Below, piece by piece: positions 1-6,349 of a DNA stretch of 11,929 bases. Location of the stretch: contig JANBTH010000738.1 in assembly GCA_027578815.1 (NCBI GenBank), positions 1-11,929 of the forward strand. The letters are read 5' to 3'. Within the stretch, counting starts at the first letter, position 1. The number at the start of each line of letters is the position of its first letter. The position numbers and the translations under genes were made by a program. Origin of the DNA: Coemansia sp. RSA 1804. Taxonomy: Eukaryota > Kickxellomycota > Kickxellomycetes > Kickxellales > Kickxellaceae. The notes below the pieces were generated by a model. It was not told where the DNA came from. It worked only from the letters and a program-made list of their open reading frames with translations, and ran no database searches.

Positions 1-290
1 TGCACCATGTCCACGCATATCCAAGACACCCGCCGCATCATCTCTTCTACATTAACAGAGCCAGCCTCTGGCTTTTACTCCCTCTGCTCCTTGCACCTTC
101 ATTTTTTAATTTCTATTTCTATCTCTATCTCTATTTGTCGGGAGGAAAAGCCTTGTCTTTAACAGTGCATTTCTCCAATAGAGCAGCGATAGCAGCGCAA
201 TACCGCCGTTTCTTTGTCAATATATCTTCATTCATACACCTGTCTCTGCTGTAAGCGGCGCAAGACTGGACTCGGCTAGCTGGAAAGAAC
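1..290 (+). promoter_or_regulatory. Upstream region and 5' UTR of the methyltransferase gene
   Basis: I see no convincing gene here. The stretch is pyrimidine-rich on the plus strand, with a short imperfect TATTTC/TATCTC repeat at about 107-136. A TATA-like TATATC lies at 221-226, about 70 nt before the ATG at 291. A 51-codon open frame starts at the ATG at 7 and stops at 160-162. It ends in a low-complexity serine-isoleucine run produced by the repeat and is probably chance, or an upstream ORF if transcription starts far upstream. Assignment as promoter and leader rests on position only. Confidence 0.45.
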
Positions 291-1325
291 ATGGTGGCCC
301 AGAGTAAGTACAGATAACATATAGATGTCCGCGGATGACGAGTATATATCACGTCGCAACATCATCCCACAGCACCAAGCTCAGCAACAGCACTAACACT
401 TCTCTCCAGAGGATAACCAACCTCAATATTTAATTTCACATGAAAACGAGTGCGTGTAGGCGAGGGACGGAAGGACGACAGCGTGAGGACTCGGGTGGCG
501 GACTGGCTGTTCAAGAGCCTGTGGGTGTGGGAGAGCCGCCGCAACGACGTCAAGGTGGACGTGTACCGCAAGATGATCTGGCCGGAGATCAGCGGCAAGG
601 TGCTTGATCTGGGGCCGGGGTTCGCCAAGTCGCTCAAGTTCCTCAGCCACGCGACGGCCGCCGACGGATCGCACGTGGTGGATCCGGCGGTGATCAGCGG
701 GTACACGGCGCTGGAGCCGAACCCGTTTCTGTACGCCAAGCTGCACCGCAACGCGGAGGAGAACGGGTTCGCCGTCCGCTACGACGCCGCCTCGTGTCCC
801 GAGGGCGCGGGGCGGGACGCCCGGGCGGCCACGAAGAAGAAGGAGGAGGAGGAGGGCGCGGTTCCGTTCACCATTGTCCGCGGCACCCTCGACGACGCCG
901 GCCGGATCCCGCAGGCCGTTCTCGACGGCGCGCCCTACGACACCGTGCTCACGTCGTTCTCGATGTGCACGGTGCGCGATCCCCAGGCCACCGTCGCCAA
1001 CATCGTGCGGCTGCTGCGTCCCGGAGGCAAGTACGTGTTCATCGAGCACGTGCTCCAGCCCGACGTCGGCGACCCGCACGTGGTCGACGACAGCGGGCGC
1101 GTTGATGTCCGGTTCTGGGCGCGCGTGCAGAACCTCATCAACCCGCTGTGGAGGGCCATCGGCCACGGGTGCAACATCAACCGCAGGACCGGCGACATCA
1201 TTGCTGGCGCCCGCGGCTGGGAGTCTGTGGACTACAGGAGCGTCCGCCCGGTCATCGACCTGCAGTCGCGTATAATGCCCCTGTCGTTTGGGGTCGCCCG
1301 AAAGGCAGCCAAAGCAGCAGAGTGA
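291..1325 (+). CDS. METTL7/UbiE-like SAM-dependent methyltransferase (spliced, two exons)
   Basis: Class I S-adenosylmethionine-dependent methyltransferase of the Methyltransf_11 type, closest in layout to animal METTL7 (TMT1) proteins; the substrate is not visible. Proposed CDS is join(291..303, 460..1325), 292 residues beginning MVAQS. In that numbering motif I is VLDLGPG at about 52-58, the acidic post-I strand is LEPN at about 89-92, an SMCTVRDP segment is at about 172-179, and LLRPGGKYVFIEHV is at about 189-202. A conserved C-terminal block FWARVQNLINPLW then GHGCNI matches the METTL7 pattern. Unlike METTL7 there is no N-terminal membrane anchor. Residues about 113-140 form a charged insert with a Lys/Glu run. 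The body frame begins after a TGA at 441-443 and has no ATG until residue 43 (position 573), so splicing is needed to include the coding-looking N-terminus. The alternative is a 250-residue protein starting at 573. Third positions are nearly all G/C. Family assignment is firm; the start is moderate. Confidence 0.82.
304..459 (+). other. Predicted GT-AG intron in the methyltransferase gene
   Basis: The donor is a perfect GTAAGT (304-309) directly after ATGGTGGCCCAGA. A CTAAC branch-like site is at 393-397. Three AG acceptors follow. The one at 408-409 (CTCTCCAG) is the strongest by context but gives a frame that stops after 20 residues, at the TAG of 457-459. The acceptors at 449-450 (GAG) and 458-459 (TAG) both join the 13-nt exon in frame to the methyltransferase body and differ by three residues. 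I chose 459 because TAG is a better acceptor than GAG. The distance from the CTAAC to this acceptor, about 63 nt, is long, so a weaker nearer branch site may be used. Confidence 0.6.
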
Positions 1326-1510
1326 ACAGCTTATCTTTTTCTAATACTAGCATTCAAAATCCAGCAATATACTTTTGTTTCTCGTCTCCGTTCCATCGCC
1401 AGACATCCGGGACGGTGCTGCTATGGTGAAAAATATGTAGAGTGGTGGCCTGTGTTGGTCTTTGCACTGCCGGAACCACAAAAGACGGGTCCCGGGCGAC
1501 GGCAACGGCA
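1326..1510. other. Convergent intergenic gap with overlapping 3' ends
   Basis: This 185-nt gap separates the stop codon of the plus-strand methyltransferase from that of the minus-strand IMPase. It is more AT-rich than either gene. An AATATA at about 1366-1371 could serve as a polyadenylation signal for the plus-strand transcript. The two 3' UTRs are likely to overlap. Confidence 0.35.
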
Positions 1511-2500
1511 TCAGTGGACGCCGTCTGGCGGGTACGGGATGTCCTCGACAAGCTCCAGAACCTCCCTGGCAAGCCGCCTCTGGATCTCGCGCCCGCTTCC
1601 GGGGCGGCCGGGGAGGTCGGGGATATAGCGAATGGCAAGTATCTTCCTGTTCCAGATGTTGAAGGGCTTGAGGGTGCGCTCGGGCTCGGGGAGATCGGTG
1701 CCCCACCACCCGGCGCCATCGAACACGGCGCCGCCGGCCTCGACGAGGATCGTGACGGCGGCAGCAAAGTCCCAGGCGTGGGGACCCAGCTCCCAGTACA
1801 TCTCGGCAACGCCCTTGGCCACCAGCGTGATGTCGGGGCAGGCGCCGCCGGTGACGCGCAGGTTCTGGATGCACCCGCCGCCGTGCCGCCTGTCGAGGAG
1901 CAGGCGGGCGAACGAGGCGAGGCGCGAGCGCACGACGGGTTCCGAGCGGTCCGACCCGTGCTCGCAGAGCACCGAGCACTCGGCCAGCGACGCCGGCGTG
2001 GTGAGCACGGGCGGCTCGATGAGCGGGAGCCGCCGGCCGTTCATGAAGGCGCCCTGCCCGCGGGCCGCCGTGTACAGCTCGTCGAGGATCGGCAGGTAGA
2101 CGACCCCGACCACCGGTTCCCTCCCAATGGTCAGGCCGATGCTGACGCCCGTGTACGGGAAGTGGTGCACAAAGTTGTTCGTCCCGTCCACCGGATCTAC
2201 CACCCACGTCGGGTCGTCCGTCACCCGGTAGTCGCCGTCCGCATCCTCCGCCACCGTCTCCTCACCAACGAACCTGTGGTCCGGGTAGATCTCGCGCAGA
2301 CGCCTGAATATCGTCCGCTCGATGTGCCGGTCCACCTCCGTCACGCAGTCCGCCCCGTTGCCTGTTTTGTCGCCCGCTGCGAACTCGCTGTCTGCCGCGA
2401 ACCGGCCCGTGCGCCAGAACCCGTCCTTGAAGGCTGGCCCCACCTCCTTGGCCAGCGCAATGGCCGTGCTGAGGTACTCCTTTAGCTGCTCGGCGCTCAT
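1511..2500 (-). CDS. INM1: Inositol monophosphatase (lithium-sensitive IMPase family)
   Basis: Mg2+-dependent phosphatase releasing myo-inositol from inositol monophosphates, feeding phosphatidylinositol synthesis; expected in the cytosol. It has 329 residues from the ATG at 2500; upstream codons in the same frame hold no ATG (residue 1 of the longer frame would be GTG). All metal-site motifs are present: FVGEE (Glu at about 80-81), WVVDPVDGT (Asp at about 102 and 105, with the GT phosphate-binding pair), a GVSIGL strand at about 118, and the C-terminal HAWDFAAAV (Asp at about 244) followed by EAGG. The C-terminal NIWNRKILAIRYIP tail resembles fungal IMPases. Length is slightly above the 270-300 usual for the family, because of the tail and a loop at about 165-195. 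Codon use is strongly G/C at position 3, like its convergent neighbour. QutG/Qa-x-type IMPase-like paralogues are the main alternative, so the symbol is tentative. Confidence 0.9.
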   Translation of the reverse strand: MSAEQLKEYLSTAIALAKEVGPAFKDGFWRTGRFAADSEFAAGDKTGNGADCVTEVDRHIERTIFRRLREIYPDHRFVGEETVAEDADGDYRVTDDPTWVVDPVDGTNNFVHHFPYTGVSIGLTIGREPVVGVVYLPILDELYTAARGQGAFMNGRRLPLIEPPVLTTPASLAECSVLCEHGSDRSEPVVRSRLASFARLLLDRRHGGGCIQNLRVTGGACPDITLVAKGVAEMYWELGPHAWDFAAAVTILVEAGGAVFDGAGWWGTDLPEPERTLKPFNIWNRKILAIRYIPDLPGRPGSGREIQRRLAREVLELVEDIPYPPDGVH

Positions 2501-2544
2501 TGTCCACACTGTTACAACTGGTAGCGCTTTGGGTCAAAAACACC

Positions 2545-2584
<40 letters not shown>

Positions 2585-2595
2585 AGGAAGGAAAA
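2545..2595. repeat. (AAGA)10 microsatellite with degenerate tail
   Basis: Ten exact copies of AAGA run from 2545 to 2584, followed by AGGA-type degenerate units to about 2595. The tract lies 45 nt upstream of the IMPase ATG. On the transcribed (minus) strand it reads as a long TCTT pyrimidine tract, either in the 5' UTR or immediately upstream of the transcription start. Confidence 0.95.
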
Positions 2596-2723
2596 GCTAT
2601 ATAGAGCGAAGAGGATTGAAGAAGAACAGTGTGTGGTGCTTGGATCTCCCCCGCTTGGACGTGCTTAATAGGGAAAATCCTTGCTCTGGGTTTCGGTTAA
2701 GGGTTTTGGGTTTTGGCTGGCGA

Positions 2724-2779
2724 TTGATCTAGACCGCTGCTAATCGACGTCCTTGATCAAAGACCGCTGCTAATTGACC
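2724..2779. repeat. Tandem direct repeat, about 30-bp period
   Basis: Two copies of TTGATC followed by AGACCGCTGCTAAT, then C or T and GAC, occur at 2724-2748 and 2753-2778. They differ by one base of spacing and one substitution. No further copies are seen. Position, about 230-280 bp upstream of the IMPase ATG, suggests paired transcription-factor sites, but that is inference. Confidence 0.8.
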
Positions 2780-2948
2780 TTTGCACCGGTCCAGTCGTTT
2801 CCAAAAGCACCCCTCTCCTCCCTCAGCTAGCCGGCCATTGCCTGATTTGCACTAAATGTAGTGGTGGACTAAGCATAAGAATGTTGGCTATATACAATAT
2901 ATTTGTCATACTGCACTTTGGAAAGAAAAGAAAAGTGATGATAGAAAG

Positions 2949-3716
2949 CTATTCCAGGTATTCTGCAATTTCTGGAGCGTCCCACGGGTGGAAGCGGCCT
3001 GATATCTCCTTTGGTGCTCTCAAAGCTAGTTTAGCAATAGCATTTGCGGGTACTTCGGGACGCAGCAGTTTTCCCGCCAAATAGAGCTGCTTGAGCATTT
3101 CTTGGTCGTCAGGGTTCATGGCTCCCTCTTTGCTATTTCGAATAACGTGGTGCATTTCGGTATCCACCGTGCCTGGTCCTATGGCCAGCATCGTAATATC
3201 CGGCTCCTCAATTGCCATTGTCATAGTAAGCATGTTGAGTGCTGCCTTTGAGGAACAGTATGCCGACCAGCCGTGTAATGATATGCCTGCAGCTTCCGAG
3301 CTGACGTTAACCACACACGCCCTGTTCTTCCGAAGCGCAGGCATCAGCCTTTGCGTTAATGCCACGACCGAAGTCACATTGACTTCAAGCAGCCGTCTCC
3401 ACTGGTCAATGGAAACATCAGCGACCTTTGCAATAGGCTCAATTAGGCCGGCATTGTTCACTAGAGCACAGAGCTCCAGCTTGCTCTTCTCCAAGCACTG
3501 CGCAATGCTGCCAATGCCCTCAGACGTTGCAACGTCTGCCGTGCACGGTATGAAGAGTGAATTGGCGTAGTTTTTTGCAAACTCTGCTTGCAAGCTGGCC
3601 AGGATATCGCGCGACCGTGCTACGCCTATAACTGAGACACCTCTATTCAAGAACTCTTTGGCGATGGCAAGGCCAATACCCTTTGATGCGCCAGTGACAA
3701 TAGCTACACGACTCAT
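2949..3716 (-). CDS. Short-chain dehydrogenase/reductase, Irc24/YIR035C (benzil reductase)-like
   Basis: NAD(P)H-dependent cytosolic oxidoreductase of the classical SDR family with a Rossmann fold. It has 255 residues, normal for classical SDRs. Visible motifs: TGASKGIG at 8-15 (dinucleotide-binding glycines), an Arg after the second strand (GVAR, 32-35) that suggests NADPH preference, NNAG at 87-90, Asn113 in EVNVTS, catalytic Ser at 139/140, and YCSSK with Tyr153 and Lys157, then PGTVDTEM at 181-188. The HGWSAY-SSKAALN segment and the AIEEPDITMLAIGPG run parallel yeast Irc24 and YIR035C and sepiapterin-reductase-like enzymes, which reduce dicarbonyl or pterin compounds. The ATG at 3716 gives the start expected from the glycine-rich loop (seven residues before it). 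Codon use is mixed, unlike the two GC-rich genes to its left. The exact substrate cannot be read from sequence. Confidence 0.9.
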   Translation of the reverse strand: MSRVAIVTGASKGIGLAIAKEFLNRGVSVIGVARSRDILASLQAEFAKNYANSLFIPCTADVATSEGIGSIAQCLEKSKLELCALVNNAGLIEPIAKVADVSIDQWRRLLEVNVTSVVALTQRLMPALRKNRACVVNVSSEAAGISLHGWSAYCSSKAALNMLTMTMAIEEPDITMLAIGPGTVDTEMHHVIRNSKEGAMNPDDQEMLKQLYLAGKLLRPEVPANAIAKLALRAPKEISGRFHPWDAPEIAEYLE

Positions 3717-4196
3717 GCTCAGATTTGATGAAAATTACTATTATTCAAATGCAAATGTTAATGAAGGAAAAAAAAAAGGAAAGGTCAATTGAAGCCAATC
3801 TTCATCTTCTAATTCCTTACATAAACGGTTTACATCTAGCAGTCGCACTAAATTGTATATACCATGTGATGGCCCAGCAATCAGCAATATGAAATAGAAA
3901 TATTACCAGTGGTACGTAGAAGCCAAACAGTGGAAACCAATGTGCCGTTTTCGGAAAAGCAAATCAAGCGACCAAACTTTTGCCATTTTCCCTTTCATTT
4001 TATCTAATGCCACTAATACGGCCAAAAGTCACAGGCTTGGATAAGTAGAATTATTGCTAGCGTTTGATGGTTCTAATCTACAAGTTTCCTGCAATTAATA
4101 ATTGAATGCGTTAATTGTATGCTGCTTTTTGCGGTAATAAATAGGCTACGGTTTATATTTTCTCTTACAAAATTGTGAACGCTAGATAGTGCTAAA
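3717..4196. promoter_or_regulatory. SDR promoter and MATE gene 3' flank
   Basis: This 480-bp AT-rich interval separates two minus-strand genes. The left part should hold the SDR promoter, and the right part the 3' UTR and terminator of the MATE gene. A ten-A run at 3768-3777 becomes a pyrimidine tract on the SDR coding strand, about 50 nt before its ATG. I see no gene, RNA gene or clear TATA box here. Confidence 0.4.
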
Positions 4197-5732
4197 TTAT
4201 TCCAAGCTGGAGCATTCAGTGCTCTCACTGCCATTGTCCTTCAGTCGCAAAAGACAGATGCGCACCTCGTCTTTCCAGTTAATAACAAGATAGAGGTAGA
4301 CTGTCTGAATCACAGTGACAGCAAAAACACCCGCACATGTGCCCCACCAGAGGCCAGTGGTCTCCATGTGTCTTATATACCCCAGGTAGATTGCAACTGG
4401 CAGGGAGAATGCGTATAGGCCAAACAGAAAGACGTTTGCGCTGATCTGCTGGCGCCCAATTCCGCGCAATATTGCTGCAAGCACGCCATTAAGCCCATCG
4501 CCCACAATGACGATACACGAAACCGGAACCAACGTCAATGCAGCACGGATCACGTCAGAATCGCCGGTGTACAAAGATACTACCCAGCTGCTGCAAAGCG
4601 CCAGAATCAAACTGCCCACTGTTACGGTGAACGTTGTTGCTAGCAGCGACATGTCGGCGGCTATGCGTGCCTGGCGAGGCTTGGCGGCGCCAATCAGATT
4701 GCCAATCCGGGGACAGGCGACATACCCAATACCGTTGCTAAAGTGGTACACGACAACCACGATGTTAAGAATAATAGCGTTTCCGGCAAGCTGGGTGGCT
4801 CCAAAATACGACGACCCCAGACCGAGCAGCTCAAAGCAGATCCAGTCGGCGCAGGTTGTGATGATCGCTGGTATCGCAAGCTTGTAGAAGGCCTGCATGT
4901 TGCGGAATGCACTGAGTGTCCAGCCGCCCCACGTATCGGCGGCATGGCTGTAGCGGGTGTACACGACTATTCCGAGTAGCAATGTGCAGTTGGAGACAAT
5001 GTTTACGATTGGCGCTCCAATGTATCCAATGCCGAACCTGGGCGACAGGACGAATACGTAGCAGCTGATCCAGTGGAGCGGGGCGACAATTATTGTTATT
5101 ATCGTGCCGGCCTTCATAACACCCTGCGCCTGCAGATAGCGTTTTGTCGCCTCGAACAGACCAAAGGGCAGCGCATTTATGATCTGGATACGCAGGTAAA
5201 CTCCCGAAAGATGAGCGACCTCCGGATCTTGCTTTAGTAGCAGCAGAATGCTCTCCATGTTCCACAGTATTGGCGAGATGAGGATAGCGTGGGCGCAAAC
5301 AGCAATGATTCCGCGCTGGAAGTGGAATCCCACCAGTGTTTTGTCGCGGGAGGCGGTGAACGCAGTGCTGCAGAAGGTGTCCATGGCCGAGACAATTCCA
5401 AATGTGGGCGCCATCGCAAGGATGATTTGAAGTGTTATGGCAAGGGACATTGCGCCAAGCTCCTTTGCGCCCAAATGGCCAACCACCATGACATCGGCGG
5501 TGTAGAACGAGAATTCAAGCAGCAGCGTCAAGGTGGTCAGCGTCGAGGACGACATTATCCACTTGAGCTCCTCCTTGGCGACTTGGAAGTACGACTCGGT
5601 GGTATCGCTGTTCTTGATTGCAATGTCCACGTCGGACATTGAGGTGTGGAGGAGCGGTGTTGCTTCGCTAGCATCGCATCGCTCATTTACCTCTTGGAAG
5701 GCGTCTCGGTTGTTCTTGTTGGTGGTCTCCAT
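4197..5732 (-). CDS. MATE-family multidrug/toxin efflux transporter
   Basis: Multi-pass antiporter of the eukaryotic MATE (MatE) family, relatives of yeast Erc1; it would export organic cations or metabolites using a proton gradient. From the ATG at 5732 it has 511 residues and about 12 hydrophobic segments between about 60 and 490. Family signatures: TADVMVVGHLGAKELGA at about 78-94, AMDTFCSTAF at about 116-125 (yeast and plant proteins usually have SQAFGA here), CADWICFELLGLGSSYFG at about 294-311, CPRIGNLIGAAKP at about 340-352, and VLAAILRGIGRQ at about 417-428. An in-frame ATG at 5915 would add 61 residues, but that stretch is AT-rich and UTR-like, whereas AAACAATGG at 5732 is a good start context. 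A 50-nt GTATAC...TTTTAG intron candidate (minus strand, 5802 to 5753) may sit in the leader. Residues 23-28 (EATPLL) form an acidic dileucine signal. Transported substrate is unknown. Confidence 0.9.
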   Translation of the reverse strand: METTNKNNRDAFQEVNERCDASEATPLLHTSMSDVDIAIKNSDTTESYFQVAKEELKWIMSSSTLTTLTLLLEFSFYTADVMVVGHLGAKELGAMSLAITLQIILAMAPTFGIVSAMDTFCSTAFTASRDKTLVGFHFQRGIIAVCAHAILISPILWNMESILLLLKQDPEVAHLSGVYLRIQIINALPFGLFEATKRYLQAQGVMKAGTIITIIVAPLHWISCYVFVLSPRFGIGYIGAPIVNIVSNCTLLLGIVVYTRYSHAADTWGGWTLSAFRNMQAFYKLAIPAIITTCADWICFELLGLGSSYFGATQLAGNAIILNIVVVVYHFSNGIGYVACPRIGNLIGAAKPRQARIAADMSLLATTFTVTVGSLILALCSSWVVSLYTGDSDVIRAALTLVPVSCIVIVGDGLNGVLAAILRGIGRQQISANVFLFGLYAFSLPVAIYLGYIRHMETTGLWWGTCAGVFAVTVIQTVYLYLVINWKDEVRICLLRLKDNGSESTECSSLE

Positions 5733-6349
5733 TGTTTGTATTGGCTGGTAGCCTAAAAGAATATTATAATTTGTGAATTTTTTTAAAAAGAAAGTGGTAT
5801 ACCCAACGACGATGGAAGGAGCGCGGGAGAAGGAAGCAATCTCAAAAGAAAATTTTCTCTGTCGCCAGATGCAAATATATCCTATTTTTCTGGTCAATGT
5901 TAATTGCTTTGGCATTACATGTTGTTATTTTTTGCTGGCCCATGTCTATTGTGACATGCGGATACGTTCAAAAATACAACTTGCCAAACTTTTTCTGGGT
6001 ATCCCGATCCGATTTGCCATTTTTTTAGTGTATTGTTGTCGGAGAGGAAATGCGCTTTTATGACGTGGGGGTGCAAATCATATGCTTTCTTACGTCTCCT
6101 ATCCAAATAAAAAATGATGCTGAGGAGAAAAGAGTCCGCACCGACGATTTTGATCACAATATTGTCTGTTTTGAGTGTATTTTTTGATTCTCAGATGATT
6201 GTGGCAAAAAAATAAAAATAAAAAGTCAATCGTCATCACCACCAGATCAAAATAAAAATAAATCATCACCTTTTTCCAACTTTCACAGAGCCCTCATTAT
6301 CCATTATTTTTTTTTACCGAGAATTCAAATACTCTAATTAACAAATAGA
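5733..6349. promoter_or_regulatory. Divergent promoter between MATE and NUDCD1 genes
   Basis: The two genes are transcribed away from each other from this 617-bp AT-rich region, so it must hold both promoters. It includes a CRE/ATF-like TGACGTGG at 6061-6068 and a near-duplicate A-rich element at 6206-6270. No canonical TATA box at proper spacing is obvious for either gene. Short open frames across it show no recognisable protein. Confidence 0.6.
6206..6270. repeat. Duplicated AAAATAAAAATAAA...TCATCACC element
   Basis: Two copies of an A-rich block (AAAATAAAAATAAA) followed by TCATCACC lie at 6206-6240 and 6248-6270. The first copy carries a nine-base insert between the two parts. The pair ends about 80 bp before the NUDCD1 ATG. 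It looks like a local duplication within the core promoter. Confidence 0.75.

Larger units (their letters stand above)
2501..2948 (-). promoter_or_regulatory. Promoter and 5' UTR of the IMPase gene; SDR 3' end
   Basis: This gene-free stretch is the upstream region of the minus-strand IMPase, with its right end acting as 3' UTR of the minus-strand SDR gene. It contains the AAGA microsatellite (2545-2595), a G-rich stretch (2688-2716) and a tandem repeated element (2724-2779), listed separately. I could not pick out a convincing TATA box for the IMPase. Open frames across it are low-complexity products of the microsatellite. Confidence 0.5.

Noticed and set aside
423..1166. 247-codon minus-strand open frame over the methyltransferase
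   Set aside because: Shadow of a GC-rich gene: the translation is biased to Arg, Val, His and Leu with no motif, while the sense strand carries all SAM-binding motifs.
1442..2485. 347-codon plus-strand open frame opposite the IMPase gene
   Set aside because: It is antisense to a gene with every IMPase catalytic motif intact. Very high GC third positions suppress stop codons on the opposite strand, and the translation shows no recognisable domain.
2545..2779. CRISPR-like array in the repeats upstream of IMPase
   Set aside because: The AAGA tract is a simple microsatellite and the longer repeat has only two copies with no regular unique spacers, in a eukaryotic context.
5733..5915. 61-residue N-terminal extension of the MATE transporter from the ATG at 5915
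   Set aside because: The extension is AT-rich, UTR-like and without similarity to MATE N-termini. The start at 5732 has better context and gives the normal family length.
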